A stretch of DNA of 64,000 bases from Cryobacterium soli (GTDB taxonomy: Bacteria > Actinomycetota > Actinomycetes > Actinomycetales > Microbacteriaceae): positions 3,224,001-3,288,000 of the forward strand of contig NZ_CP030033.1 of assembly GCF_003611035.1 (NCBI RefSeq), read 5' to 3'. Position 1 is the first letter of the stretch. Every line of letters begins with the position of its first letter. The notes under the pieces were generated by a model. That model did no database searches. It was not told where the DNA came from and saw nothing but the letters and a program-made list of their open reading frames with translations. A program made the translations under genes and the position numbers. Shown piece by piece: positions 42,300 through 53,054 of this stretch.

Positions 42300-42787
42300 A
42301 GCGCACCTCGCCCACCCCGCTGATCGCCCTCGGCCTGGTCGGCCTGGTCGTCGGGTTCCTGGCCGAATTGGCGGCCACGGCCTTCAGCGCGCCCATCTTC
42401 GTTCCGCCGCTCACCCTGCCGCTCGCGCTCGTGCTGATCGCGGTGATCCTCGTCGCCCTCGCCTGGCCGATCCGGCAGGCCACCCGGGGCCGCTCCACCC
42501 GGCGGGTCGACCCGTTCCGCGCCATGCGGGTGGCCCTACTGGCCAAGGCATCCAGCTTGAGCGGGTCGCTCCTGCTCGGCGTGGGCCTGGGCATCGTGCT
42601 CTTCATCCTCACCCGCTCGGTGGTACCGGCGGTAACATCGTTGTGGCTCGCAATCGGGATGGCACTCGGCGCGGTGATCCTCCTGGTAGGTGGTCTCGTG
42701 GCGGAACACTTCTGCACACTCCCGCCGGACGACGACCACGATCACGACAACGGGGGACCGAACAATGGTGGAGCAGCCCATGCCTGA
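42296..42787 (+). CDS. DUF3180 membrane protein
   Basis: A 163-residue protein with four predicted membrane helices (about 9-30, 38-60, 85-105 and 115-137) and an acidic His/Asp-rich C-terminal tail (DDDHDHDNGG). This matches the DUF3180 family, which in actinobacteria sits next to folK (Rv3605c in M. tuberculosis). No function is established. The gene overlaps folK and the following PH-domain gene, so it is made together with the folate enzymes; the tail might bind metal ions, which is only a guess. Confidence 0.85.
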   Translation: MKRTSPTPLIALGLVGLVVGFLAELAATAFSAPIFVPPLTLPLALVLIAVILVALAWPIRQATRGRSTRRVDPFRAMRVALLAKASSLSGSLLLGVGLGIVLFILTRSVVPAVTSLWLAIGMALGAVILLVGGLVAEHFCTLPPDDDHDHDNGGPNNGGAAHA

Positions 42788-43316
42788 CAACCTCGGCGGC
42801 GAGATCGCGCCGATGCCGGTTCCGCCGGTCGGGGCACGACTGGACCTCCCCGAGGCCGGCGAGTGGAAGCGCGTGTCGCCCAAGTACGTCATGGTCGAGA
42901 TCGTGGGCACCATCGTGTTCCTGCTCATCGTCTGCGCGGTCACCGGTTTTCTCTGGCTGGTCCTCGAACAGGACTGGGCCCTCTGGGTGGGGGGCGCCGT
43001 CGCCCTCATCACGCTGATCTCCCTCGTGCTCGAGCCCCGCCGGGTGCGCTCGATCGGCTACCAGCTGCGTGCGGACGACCTGCTCTTCCGCCGCGGCATC
43101 ATGTACCAGCGCTTCGTCTCGGTGCCCTATGGCCGCATGCAGCTCGTGGACATCACCCGCGGCCCGGTCGCCCGTCTGCTCGGCCTGGCCGACCTCAAGT
43201 TCGTCACCGCCGCGGCCTCCTCCGGCGTGGCCATCCCCGGCCTGGCCGAGGCGGATGCCGACGCCCTCCGCGACCGTCTCGTGGAGCTGGCCGAGAGCCG
43301 GCGGGCCGGGTTGTGA
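42765..43316 (+). CDS. Bacterial PH-domain (bPH2/DUF304) membrane protein, short
   Basis: A 183-residue protein with two membrane helices (about 50-72 and 76-93) followed by a bPH2 domain: GYQLRADDLLFRRGIMYQRFVSVPYGRMQLVDITRGPVARLLGLADLKFVT. GGGGGA lies seven bases before the ATG at 42765; an ATG at 42780 is a possible alternative. The gene overlaps the DUF3180 gene by 23 bases and its stop overlaps the longer PH-domain gene (GTGA). These two-gene PH pairs are comparable to YdbS/YdbT of Bacillus, which are linked to resistance against some bacteriocins; a role here is unproven. Confidence 0.85.
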   Translation: MVEQPMPDNLGGEIAPMPVPPVGARLDLPEAGEWKRVSPKYVMVEIVGTIVFLLIVCAVTGFLWLVLEQDWALWVGGAVALITLISLVLEPRRVRSIGYQLRADDLLFRRGIMYQRFVSVPYGRMQLVDITRGPVARLLGLADLKFVTAAASSGVAIPGLAEADADALRDRLVELAESRRAGL

Positions 43317-44986
43317 CCTCCCTCGCCGACGGGGACTGGCACCGCCTGCATCCCGCGAGCCCGCTGCTGCGCGGCGGTATCTTCGTCTTCGCCCTGCTCG
43401 GGTTCGTCATCGCCAACTTCCGCGAACGCGTCGTCGACCTGGTCTTCGGCATCCCGCGGGAGTCCGGCGACCCGTTGGACACCATCTACGAGCGCGGCGC
43501 CGTGGGCTGGGCCCTGCTCATCGCCGGCGGCATCCTGGTGGTCATCCTCATCGCCTTCAGCCTCTCCTGGCGGATGCACACCTTCCGGGTGACCGACGAG
43601 TCCGTCGAGGTGCGCAGCGGCATCCTGTTCCGCAGCCACCGGAAGGCCAGGCTCGACCGCATCCAGGGCGTCAACATCGTGCGCCCGCTCATTCCCCGCC
43701 TCTTCGGCGCCGCCAAGCTCGAGGTGAGCGTGGCCGGGCAGGACGCCAACGTGCAACTGGCCTACCTGGGCTCCGCGCTGGCCGACGGGCTGCGCCGCGA
43801 CATCCTGCAGCTGGCCTCCGGCGCCCGGCAACCGCGCGTGGCACCCGGTGAACCCGGCGAGCCCGGCCAGAGCGCTGAGATCGCAGGGGCCGCCGCGGTG
43901 AACGGGCCCGGGCTCCGGCAGGGGCTCGGGGACTACGCCACGGCACGCGTGGGCGAATTCCTCGCGCCGGAGCTGGACCCGGATGCCGCGCCGCCGCAGT
44001 CGGTCGTGCGCATCCCGGTCCTCCGGTTGATCGGGTCGATCGTGTTCAGCGGGTTCACTCTGTTCCTGCTGGTGGGCGTGGTGGCCCTCGTCACCTCGGT
44101 GGTCGTCGGCGGCAGCGAATGGCTGCTCATCGCCATCGTCCCCGGCCTGATCGGCAGCCTCGGTTACTACTTCTCCCGATTCACCAAGTCGTTGCGCTAC
44201 AGCATCGCGGGCACCAGCGACGGGGTGCGGGTGGGCTTCGGCCTGCTCACCACGAGCAACGAGACCCTGCCGCCCGGGCGCATCCACGCCGTGGGCGTGA
44301 ACCAGCCGCTGCTGTGGCGCCCGTTCGGCTGGTGGCAGATCCGTATCAACAAGGCCGGGCACTCCACCAACGAGGGCGCGGCGGGTGCCGCCGCCACGAC
44401 GGTGCTCCCGGTCGGGTCGCTGCGCGACGTCGAACGGGTGCTCGAGCTGATCCTGCCGGCCTTCTCCGACGACGCCCAGCGGGCGCTCATCGGCCGTGGC
44501 CTCACCTCCCGAGGCGGCGACGACGGCTTCCGCAACGCCCCGCGCCGTGCGGCGTGGCTCCGTCCCTTCTCCTGGCGGCGCACCGGGTACGCGGTTGCCG
44601 CCGACGTGGCGCTGCTGCGCCGTGGAGTGCTGGCCAGAGACCTCGTGCTCGTGCCCTTGGCCCGCCTGCAGAGCGTCGGCATCGACCAGGGCCCGATCCG
44701 GCGGCGCCTGCGCCTGGCCACCGCCCGCCTGCACACCGTGGCGGGACCGGTCAGCGCGACCCTCGGCGTGATCGACACCGACGAAGCCGTGCGCCTGTTC
44801 GAGGCCGTCTCCGCCGGCGCCGTCGCCTCGGCGGACTCCGACACCAGCCATCACTGGAGCCGCACAGCGGCGGCTCCGGCCGCCGCCGACCAGCCGGCCG
44901 CCCCGGCCCCCGCCTCTGAAGCGCCGCCCGCCAGCGCGCCGCCCGCCACCACCCCGCTCGGCCCGAGCACCGAGGTGACCTGGTGA
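43313..44986 (+). CDS. Bacterial PH-domain (bPH2/DUF304) membrane protein, long
   Basis: A 557-residue membrane protein with hydrophobic pairs near 20-70 and 235-290 and at least two bPH2 domains: about 80-165 (FRVTDESVEVRSGILFRSHRKARLDRIQGVNIVRPLIPRLFGAAKLEV) and about 410-500 (VAADVALLRRGVLARDLVLVPLARLQSVGIDQGPIRRRLRLAT). A middle segment with TSNETLPPGRIHAVGVNQPLLWRPFGWWQI may be a third. The tail is Ala/Pro-rich. GTG at 43313 overlaps the short PH gene. Architecture resembles YdbT. The two proteins probably form a membrane complex. Confidence 0.83.
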   Translation: MTSLADGDWHRLHPASPLLRGGIFVFALLGFVIANFRERVVDLVFGIPRESGDPLDTIYERGAVGWALLIAGGILVVILIAFSLSWRMHTFRVTDESVEVRSGILFRSHRKARLDRIQGVNIVRPLIPRLFGAAKLEVSVAGQDANVQLAYLGSALADGLRRDILQLASGARQPRVAPGEPGEPGQSAEIAGAAAVNGPGLRQGLGDYATARVGEFLAPELDPDAAPPQSVVRIPVLRLIGSIVFSGFTLFLLVGVVALVTSVVVGGSEWLLIAIVPGLIGSLGYYFSRFTKSLRYSIAGTSDGVRVGFGLLTTSNETLPPGRIHAVGVNQPLLWRPFGWWQIRINKAGHSTNEGAAGAAATTVLPVGSLRDVERVLELILPAFSDDAQRALIGRGLTSRGGDDGFRNAPRRAAWLRPFSWRRTGYAVAADVALLRRGVLARDLVLVPLARLQSVGIDQGPIRRRLRLATARLHTVAGPVSATLGVIDTDEAVRLFEAVSAGAVASADSDTSHHWSRTAAAPAAADQPAAPAPASEAPPASAPPATTPLGPSTEVTW

Positions 44987-45744
44987 GCCAACGCCCCGGT
45001 CGGCTCGGCATCGGCGTCATCGGCGCCGGGCACGTCGGCCCGATCCTCGCCGCGGCCCTCGCGGGGGCCGGACACGCCCTCGTGGGTATCTCCGCCATCT
45101 CCCAGGCCAGCCGCGACCGGGCCGAGGCGATCCTGCCGCAGGTGCCCGTGCTCACGGTGCCCGAGGTCGTGGAGCGCAGCGAACTGGTCATCATCGCCGT
45201 GCCGGACGACCAGCTGGACAGCCTGATCACCGGGCTCGCGGCCACCGGAACCTGGCAGCCCGGCCAGCTCGTGCTGCATACCTCGGCGCGCTACGGCACC
45301 GATGTGCTCCTGCCGGCCCTGCGCGCCGGCGCGATCCCGCTGGCCATCCACCCGGCCATGGCGTTCACGGGGACCAGCCTGGACATCAGCCGGCTGGCCG
45401 ACAGCTACTTCGCCGTCACCGCCCCCGCCCCCGTGCTGCCGATCGGGCAGGCGCTGGTGGTGGAGATGGGCGGCGAACCGGTGATCGTGGCCGAGGCCGA
45501 CCGTGCCGCCTACGCCGAAGCCATCGAGACCGCCACGGCGTTCTCCACCTCGATCGTCGAGCAGTCCACCCGGCTGCTGCAGGGAATCGGCATCGAGCAG
45601 GCCGGCGCTGTGATCGCGCCGCTTGTGCGATCGGCCATCGAGAACGCGCTCACCCGCAACGGAGCGACGCATCCGCTCGACGGCCTCGACACCTTGCCCC
45701 ACCCGTTCGACCTGCCATACCCGTTCGACCCGGAGGACCAGTGA
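44983..45744 (+). CDS. Rossmann-like and DUF2520 domain protein
   Basis: A 253-residue protein with an N-terminal NAD(P)-binding motif GVIGAGHVGPILAAALAGAGH (about 10-30) and a helical C-terminal DUF2520 domain with HPAMAFTG in the joining region. The fold resembles ketopantoate reductase and F420-dependent reductases. In actinobacteria this gene regularly sits just before panC (Rv3603c in M. tuberculosis), so a part in pantoate formation is a reasonable inference. GTG at 44983 overlaps the PH-domain gene and its stop overlaps the panC start. Confidence 0.85.
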   Translation: MSQRPGRLGIGVIGAGHVGPILAAALAGAGHALVGISAISQASRDRAEAILPQVPVLTVPEVVERSELVIIAVPDDQLDSLITGLAATGTWQPGQLVLHTSARYGTDVLLPALRAGAIPLAIHPAMAFTGTSLDISRLADSYFAVTAPAPVLPIGQALVVEMGGEPVIVAEADRAAYAEAIETATAFSTSIVEQSTRLLQGIGIEQAGAVIAPLVRSAIENALTRNGATHPLDGLDTLPHPFDLPYPFDPEDQ

Positions 45745-46622
45745 CCGTGCTCACCAAGCCAGAAGTCATCGACACCATCGATGAGCTGCGGGGCCAACTC
45801 TGCCTCGCCAAACAGAACGTCGCCGCCCAGGGCGGCGACGCCCACGTTGTGCTCGTGCCGACCATGGGCGCCCTGCACGCCGGCCACCGCGCCCTCGTGC
45901 GCCGTGCCGCCGACCTCGGCGCGATCGTCGTGGTCTCCATCTTCGTGAACCCGCTGCAGTTCGGTGTGAACGAAGACCTCGACACCTACCCGCGCACCCT
46001 CGACGCCGATGTGGCGGTGCTGGCCGAGGAGGGCGCCGCGTTCGTGTTCGCACCCACGATTCGCGAGATGTACCCGGACGGAGCGTCCTCCACCCGCGTG
46101 ACCGCCGGCGGGATCGGCAGCCTGTACGAGGGCGCGGCCCGGCCCGGCCACTTCGACGGCATGCTCACGGTGGTGGCGAAGCTGTTCAACATCGTCGAAC
46201 CCGACATCGCCGTGTTCGGCCAGAAGGACGCCCAGCAGGTGTTCCTCGTGGAGCGTATGGTCGCCGACCTCAACCTCCGGCTCGGAATCGAAGTCGTCCC
46301 CACCGTGCGGGAGGAGAACGGCCTGGCCCTGTCCAGCCGCAACCGCAACCTCGACGACCCCGCCCGCGACGCGGCCCGCTCGCTGTCGGTGGGCCTCGCG
46401 GCCGCTGCCGCTGCCGCCTCCGCTGGAGTGCCGGCCGCGATCGTGGCGGCGCACGCGGTCATCGGTGCCCAGCCACTGGTTAAACTGGACTATCTCGTTG
46501 TCGTGCACCCGCACACCTACCTGCCGGTCGCCGACGACTACCGAGGCCCGGCCAGGATGCTGGTCGCCGCGGTGGTCGGCAGCACCCGGCTCATCGACAA
46601 CATCGCACTGGACATCCCCTAA
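45741..46622 (+). CDS. panC: Pantoate--beta-alanine ligase (pantothenate synthetase)
   Basis: A 293-residue enzyme that adenylates pantoate and condenses it with beta-alanine to give pantothenate for coenzyme A. VPTMGALHAGH holds the HIGH-like nucleotide-binding motif; SIFVNPLQFG, FGQKDAQQ and ENGLALSSRN are further conserved blocks. GTG at 45741 overlaps the previous stop (GTGA). panD and coaX, which follow panC in mycobacteria, are missing here; lysS comes next after 55 bases. Confidence 0.95.
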   Translation: MTVLTKPEVIDTIDELRGQLCLAKQNVAAQGGDAHVVLVPTMGALHAGHRALVRRAADLGAIVVVSIFVNPLQFGVNEDLDTYPRTLDADVAVLAEEGAAFVFAPTIREMYPDGASSTRVTAGGIGSLYEGAARPGHFDGMLTVVAKLFNIVEPDIAVFGQKDAQQVFLVERMVADLNLRLGIEVVPTVREENGLALSSRNRNLDDPARDAARSLSVGLAAAAAAASAGVPAAIVAAHAVIGAQPLVKLDYLVVVHPHTYLPVADDYRGPARMLVAAVVGSTRLIDNIALDIP

Positions 46623-46677
46623 CCGCCTTTCCCTGGCGCTGGCCGCGGCCCGCGCACGCCCACCGACGGAGAACCGC

Positions 46678-48228
<1,551 letters not shown>

Positions 48229-48232
48229 CCGC

Positions 48233-48385
48233 ATGATGACTTTTCTGCCCAAGGACGAGCTGAAGCCCGACGACGACGGCGGCAAAAAGGGCCCGTCGAC
48301 CAACCGGATCATGATCTGGATCGTGGTCGGCGGTATCGGCCTCTACCTGCTGGGTTCGGGCATCTGGGGCATTCTCGTCAAGTAA
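48233..48385 (+). CDS. Small membrane protein (50 aa)
   Basis: A 50-codon frame begins four bases after the lysS stop with two ATGs in a row (48233 and 48236). The first half is charged (PKDELKPDDDGGKKG) and the second is one hydrophobic helix (IMIWIVVGGIGLYLLGSGIWGIL) ending in VK. Composition and codon use look coding, and spacing from lysS fits an operon. No function is known; single-span small proteins often regulate a larger membrane partner. Confidence 0.65.
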   Translation: MMTFLPKDELKPDDDGGKKGPSTNRIMIWIVVGGIGLYLLGSGIWGILVK

Positions 48386-48492
48386 CCCCCGGTCCACCTC
48401 GCGAAGTGTGAGAAAAGCACGCAAAAACGGGGAATCCCGGTGCTTAAGTCACAGCTCGCGGATGGGGCGGGGGCGGGACCGCGTAGGCTGGT

Positions 48493-48675
48493 GTGACTAT
48501 GGATGACTTCTGGGCCAACGCACTGTTCTCGCTCGCGCCCACGGTTCTGGTCGGCGTGATCTTCTGGATCATCATGCGTGCCATCATCCGCGCCGACCGC
48601 ACGGAGCGAAACGCCTACGCGCGCATCGAAGCCGAAGAACGGGCCAAGCTCGGCCTCGACAAACCGGCCGGCTAA
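48493..48675 (+). CDS. Small membrane protein (about 60 aa)
   Basis: A 60-residue protein with one hydrophobic helix (about 12-29, LAPTVLVGVIFWIIMRAII) and a charged C-terminal helix (RADRTERNAYARIEAEERAKLG). GTG at 48493 or ATG at 48499 may be the start. It ends two bases before the cardiolipin synthase start, so they are probably co-translated. Small proteins of this layout are frequent in Microbacteriaceae and uncharacterised; a link to lipid synthesis is suggested only by position. Confidence 0.72.
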   Translation: MTMDDFWANALFSLAPTVLVGVIFWIIMRAIIRADRTERNAYARIEAEERAKLGLDKPAG

Positions 48676-48677
48676 GC

Positions 48678-50141
48678 GTGTTCGGCATCGACCTGTCCAC
48701 CATCCTCCTCGTGGTGGCGTTCCTTGTTGACTTCGCGATCCGGGTTGTGGCCATCATCGTGGTCCCGCGCAACCGCAGGCCCACCTCCGGGATGGCCTGG
48801 CTGTTGGCGATCTTCCTGATCCCGTACTTCGGGGCGCTCCTGTTCCTGCTGATCGGCTTCCGCACACTGCCTAAGAAGCGCGTCGAGAAGCAGGCTGAGA
48901 TCAACCAGTTCATCCTCGACAGCACCGAGGGCATGGAACGGGTGACCCGGGAGCACCCGTGGCCGGGCTGGCTGGAGTCGGTGGTGGAGCTCAACCGCAA
49001 TCTCGGCGCCATGCCGTTGGTGGGCGACAACCGGGCCCGTCTGCACGGCAACTACGAAGAGACTCTCGCCGCGATGGCCGCCGACATCGACAGGGCCACC
49101 AAGTACGTGCACGTGGAGTTCTACATCCTCTCCCTCGACCACACCACGGCGGGGTTCTTCGACGCCATGGAGAACGCGGTCAAGCGCGGCGTGACCGTGC
49201 GGGTGCTGATGGACCACATCCAGTCGGCGCGGAAACCCGGATTCAAGCGCACGAAGCGGCGTCTCACGGACTCCGGCGTGAAGTGGGAACTGATGTTGCC
49301 GCTGCAGCCGTTCACGGGCAAGTGGCAGCGACCCGACCTCCGCAACCACCGCAAGCTCGTCATCGTGGACGGGCGGGTCGGGTTCATGGGCTCGCAGAAC
49401 GTGATCGACCGCACGTACAACATGAAGTCCAACATCCGCCGCGGGTTGAAGTGGAAGGATCTCATGGTGCGGCTCGAGGGGCCCATCGTGTCGGGCCTGA
49501 ATGCCATCTTCATCACCGACTGGTACAGCGAGACCAACGAGCTGCTCACCCGCGACATCGAGCCCGTGCACCCGGAGGACATCTCCGACGCCATCGACTG
49601 CCAGGTGGTGCCCAGCGGTCCCGGCTTCGTGGGCGAGAACAACCTGCGTCTCTTCCTCGCGCTGCTCTACTACGCGCAGGAACGCATCGTGATCACGAGC
49701 CCGTACTTCGTGCCCGATGAGTCGATCATGTACGCGATCACCACGGCCGTGCAGCGGGGCCTGCACGTTGAGCTGTTCGTCTCCGAGATCGGCGACCAGG
49801 CCCTCGTCTACCACGCCCAGCGCTCCTACTACGAGGAACTGCTGCGCGCGGGCGTGAAGATCTACATGTACAAGGCGCCGTACGTGCTGCACGCCAAGCA
49901 CTTCACCATCGACGACGACGTGGCGGTGATCGGGTCGAGCAACATGGACATGCGCTCGTTCAGCCTCAACTTCGAGGTGTCCCTGATGGTGCGCGGGCAC
50001 TCCTTCGTGGAGGCGCTGCGTGAGGTGGAAGACGGCTACCGGGCGGACAGCCGGGAGCTCACCCTCGACGAGTGGATGAAGCAGCCGCTGCGGTCGACGA
50101 TCCTGGACAACCTGGCCCGGCTGACCTCGGCCGTTCAGTAG
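48678..50141 (+). CDS. cls: Cardiolipin synthase
   Basis: A 487-residue membrane enzyme that condenses two phosphatidylglycerol molecules to cardiolipin. Two N-terminal helices (about 6-30 and 38-61) are followed by two phospholipase D domains, each with an intact HKD motif: HRKLVIVD (His224, Lys226, Asp231) and HAKHFTID (His405, Lys407, Asp412). SGPGFVGENNL and GSSNMDMRSF are typical neighbours. GTG at 48678 is two bases after the small membrane protein gene. The convergent pirin gene ends six bases away, without a clear terminator. Confidence 0.94.
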   Translation: MFGIDLSTILLVVAFLVDFAIRVVAIIVVPRNRRPTSGMAWLLAIFLIPYFGALLFLLIGFRTLPKKRVEKQAEINQFILDSTEGMERVTREHPWPGWLESVVELNRNLGAMPLVGDNRARLHGNYEETLAAMAADIDRATKYVHVEFYILSLDHTTAGFFDAMENAVKRGVTVRVLMDHIQSARKPGFKRTKRRLTDSGVKWELMLPLQPFTGKWQRPDLRNHRKLVIVDGRVGFMGSQNVIDRTYNMKSNIRRGLKWKDLMVRLEGPIVSGLNAIFITDWYSETNELLTRDIEPVHPEDISDAIDCQVVPSGPGFVGENNLRLFLALLYYAQERIVITSPYFVPDESIMYAITTAVQRGLHVELFVSEIGDQALVYHAQRSYYEELLRAGVKIYMYKAPYVLHAKHFTIDDDVAVIGSSNMDMRSFSLNFEVSLMVRGHSFVEALREVEDGYRADSRELTLDEWMKQPLRSTILDNLARLTSAVQ

Positions 50142-50147
50142 GCGCGT

Positions 50148-51143
50148 TCAGTCCCGGGGCTTCAGCCGCACAGTGGGCAGCGCCGGTGCCGGCAGGGCGG
50201 TGCCGTGGTAGGCGACGTGGCCGAACCGGCCGGCCGCATCCGTTTCGTCGATCACCTCGGTCTGCCACTGGGCCCGCCACGCGGTGATCTCCTCGTGGCT
50301 GCGGCCGATGAAGTTCCACCACATCACGATCTGTTCGCCGAGCGGCTCGCCACCGAGCAGCAGCACGCGGGCGTGGGCCTGGCCGGTGTTCTCCAACCGG
50401 ATGCGCCCGCGCCCGGCGTCGACGAAGCCCAGCTCGTTCTGCCGCACCGGCGTGCCGGCGACCGAGACGGCGCCGGTGTCGACGAGCACCCCGTGCTCGA
50501 AGGAGCTCTGCACGTCCAGGTCGATCCAAGCCCCGGCGGCCAGGTCGAGTTGGGCGCCGACCAGCGGGGTGTCGCCCCGGGCAGCCGCGGTCTGCCCGGC
50601 CAGGCTGCCGATGAACACGTGCAGGGTGACGCCGTTCAGGGTGACGGGGGTGATGACGTGGTTCTCGAAGCGCGGGGCCTGGTGCCGGGTGAGCTCGGGC
50701 AGCGCGATCCACAGCTGCACGCCGTGCAGGGCCGTCGTGGTGGGCGTGGACACCTCGGAGTGGCTGATGCCGGCCCCGGCGGTCATCAGGTTGAGCTCGC
50801 CCGGCCGTACCAGGGCCAGGCTGCCGACGCTGTCGCGGTGCTCGACCTCGCCGGCGAAGAGCCAGCTCGCGGTCTGCAGTCCGGTGTGCGGATGCGGCGG
50901 CACGACCATGCCGCCGGTGACGGAGACGTCGTCTGGGCCGTAGTGGTCCACGAAGCACCAGGCGCCGATCAGGCTGCGCCGGCGCTGGGGGAGCGTGCGG
51001 CGCACCCCCATGGCGCGGGGCCCGCCCAGGGGGACGTCGCGCGGCTCGAGGATGACGACGGGGGCGGACGCCTCGGTCACGGTGCCGAGCGGCGTACTGC
51101 CGTCGCAGAGGAGTTCGGCCGGTTCGGTTTCCAGGTTGCTCAC
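50148..51143 (-). CDS. Pirin family protein
   Basis: A 331-residue bicupin. The N-terminal cupin carries VVPPHPHTGLQTASWLFAGEVEHRDSVG, with the His and Glu residues that bind iron in pirins, and GAGISHSEVS. The C-terminal cupin (about 210-320) has WNFIGRSHEEI. Pirins include quercetinases and redox-sensing co-regulators; the role here cannot be chosen. The start is nine bases downstream of the membrane-protein gene at 51153, so the two probably form a leftward operon. Confidence 0.9.
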   Translation of the reverse strand: MSNLETEPAELLCDGSTPLGTVTEASAPVVILEPRDVPLGGPRAMGVRRTLPQRRRSLIGAWCFVDHYGPDDVSVTGGMVVPPHPHTGLQTASWLFAGEVEHRDSVGSLALVRPGELNLMTAGAGISHSEVSTPTTTALHGVQLWIALPELTRHQAPRFENHVITPVTLNGVTLHVFIGSLAGQTAAARGDTPLVGAQLDLAAGAWIDLDVQSSFEHGVLVDTGAVSVAGTPVRQNELGFVDAGRGRIRLENTGQAHARVLLLGGEPLGEQIVMWWNFIGRSHEEITAWRAQWQTEVIDETDAAGRFGHVAYHGTALPAPALPTVRLKPRD

Positions 51144-51152
51144 CCTCCGACC

Positions 51153-52706
51153 CTAATCCGTGTCGCTCTTGGACGATAACGGTGGCAGAGGCTCGGTGGG
51201 GGCGGTCTGGTTGCGGTCGCCGAGTCCGTCCGGCGGCAGCGGCCTGGTGGATGCGAGGACCTCCTCACGCTGCTCGGACTCGGAGGTGGGCGGCTCGGTC
51301 GGCCCCAGCGGTTCGGGGGCGATTTCGGCCGTAACGGTTCCCGTCGACTCGGTGGGCGGCCGCTGCAGCAGCTCCACGAGGAGCACCGCGAGCAGTGCGA
51401 GCACGGCCGTCCAGATGATCACCGGGGGAGTCAGCGGCCGCCAGAAGATTGCGACGGCGGCAGCGGCCAGACCGATGAGCACGTGAGCGAGCCGGCGGTA
51501 GTGGTAGAGGAAAGCGCCGAACCGACCGGTTGTGACACCGGCATTGGCCGCGGCGAGGCGGAGCCGGGCGGAGGTGTTGACCGTGGTGCGCCGCACGATG
51601 GTGGAGCCGCGGAACGGTCCGGCGAGGTAGGCGACGACGGCCACGGTCACGCCGACCAGGCCCACCGACAGCGCCGTGGCGTTGATGATCGGGACCACCG
51701 CGTCGTAGAGCGCCTGGGCGGTGTCGCTGGGCAGGTAGGCAGGGGCGACCGAGTTGACGAACACGATCCGGCCCACGGCGACGCCCGCCGCCAGCAGCGC
51801 CATCGATGCCGCCAAGGTCAGCCCCGCCCAGATCAGGGCACGCGCCCGGCGCCGGGCCAGCAGGATGCCGATCGCGATCAACCCCAGGCTGACCAGCGGG
51901 AGCACGAAGCCCAGCACGTTCAGCAACTGATATGCGGTGCGCGCCTGCACGAGGGAGTCGGACTGGGCGACCACGATGGTGCGGTTGACGTCGGGGATGT
52001 TCTGCGCCAGCGTGAAGCCCCGATTGACCAGCTCGGTCTTGACCTCGGAGATGATCGGGCCGAGCTGGATGCCGAGTTCGCCGGTGCCGCTGATCACAAG
52101 TGCGGAGGTGGGGTCGCCTTCGAGGGCGGCGACGATCTGGGTCTGGCTCACCCGGACGGCCTGCGCCCAGAGCTGGGCGAACGCATCCGAGGTGACGATG
52201 CTCGACGCGGCCGACCGGATCAGCCCCTGGATGCCCTGCACCGCCGGTTTCTCCAGCAGTGCCAGGGCGTCCTTGGCGCCCTGAGGCAGGTCCAGGCTCT
52301 GCAGACCGGTGAAGAGGTCGCCGGTGATGGACTCGATGTCGACGTTGTCGTTGACCACGGTGACGATCTCGTCGACGAGGTAGGCCTGCACGGCCGGGTC
52401 CTTGGCCAGCGGGGCGAGGGAGGACACCACCTGGTCGGTGTTGTTGACGTACCCCTTGGTCCAGTAGGCCACCACGCTGACCGGGGCCAGGAGCACACCC
52501 ACGGTGATCAGGAGCGCCGCGAAGAACGCCCGCCACCGCGCCCCCGCCCGGTGGTCGGCCGCAGGGCCGGCCTGCGCGCGCAGGCGGGCGTTCTCGGCGG
52601 AGAGCCGGGCGATCTCCTCGGCCGGGTCCGGCGGGGCGCCCGCGCCCCTGGCCGTGCCGGGGGGCGAGCCGTCGGCTTGGGGTGCGAGATTCTGAGTGCC
52701 GTCCAT
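51153..52706 (-). CDS. Multi-pass membrane protein of unknown function
   Basis: A 517-residue protein. An N-terminal cytoplasmic segment with a short coiled-coil-like stretch (EEIARLSAENARLRAQ) precedes helix 1 (about 60-82). A large extracellular domain (about 83-250) follows, then four to five more helices between about 255 and 450, and a Pro/Glu/Ser-rich tail. I do not recognise a functional family beyond this topology. The ATG at 52706 is preceded by AAAGGCGG; the open frame further upstream has poor coding character. Shared operon with pirin. Confidence 0.75.
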   Translation of the reverse strand: MDGTQNLAPQADGSPPGTARGAGAPPDPAEEIARLSAENARLRAQAGPAADHRAGARWRAFFAALLITVGVLLAPVSVVAYWTKGYVNNTDQVVSSLAPLAKDPAVQAYLVDEIVTVVNDNVDIESITGDLFTGLQSLDLPQGAKDALALLEKPAVQGIQGLIRSAASSIVTSDAFAQLWAQAVRVSQTQIVAALEGDPTSALVISGTGELGIQLGPIISEVKTELVNRGFTLAQNIPDVNRTIVVAQSDSLVQARTAYQLLNVLGFVLPLVSLGLIAIGILLARRRARALIWAGLTLAASMALLAAGVAVGRIVFVNSVAPAYLPSDTAQALYDAVVPIINATALSVGLVGVTVAVVAYLAGPFRGSTIVRRTTVNTSARLRLAAANAGVTTGRFGAFLYHYRRLAHVLIGLAAAAVAIFWRPLTPPVIIWTAVLALLAVLLVELLQRPPTESTGTVTAEIAPEPLGPTEPPTSESEQREEVLASTRPLPPDGLGDRNQTAPTEPLPPLSSKSDTD

Positions 52707-52823
52707 GGTGCCGCCGCCTTTCGCCTGCGGTTCTGGGTCGGTTGGTCGCGCTGAACTGGATGCAGCCAGTATTTGCGCACTCCCGAGCCCTCGCAAGGGC
52801 ACCGCACTCGGCGAAGACCGCGG

Positions 52824-53054
52824 TCAGTCGGCCCGCACCAACAGGTCGCCGACCTCGCAGTCCAGCGCCACGCAGACCGCGGCCAGGGTCGAGTAGCGGA
52901 TGGCCTTGGCCCGGTCGTTCTTCAGCACCGACAGGTTCACCACGCTCACCCCGACCAGCTCGCTGAGCCGGGTGAGGGTGAGGCCGCGCTCGACCAACAA
53001 CTCGTCGAGCCGGCAGTGGATGCCGGTGCTCTCGTCGTCGTCGACGGGGGCCAC
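52824..53054 (-). CDS. Small Xre/Cro-type HTH regulator
   Basis: A 76-residue protein with a helix-turn-helix covering CRLDELLVERGLTLTRLSELVGVSVVNLSVLKNDRAKAIRYSTLAAVCVAL and ending EVGDLLV, the YozG-like single-domain form. The GTG at 53054 shares one base with the stop of the DUF2975 gene (TAGTG), so the pair is co-translated. DUF2975/HTH pairs are frequent in Gram-positive bacteria and are thought to act as membrane-modulated regulators. The palindrome before the DUF2975 gene is a likely target, which would make the pair autoregulated. Confidence 0.85.
   Translation of the reverse strand: MAPVDDDESTGIHCRLDELLVERGLTLTRLSELVGVSVVNLSVLKNDRAKAIRYSTLAAVCVALDCEVGDLLVRAD

Noticed and set aside
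43127..44854. Minus-strand frame of 575 codons opposite the long PH-domain gene
   Set aside because: It is very rich in Gly, His, Asp, Glu and Arg, typical of the antisense of a high-GC gene, and has no domain.
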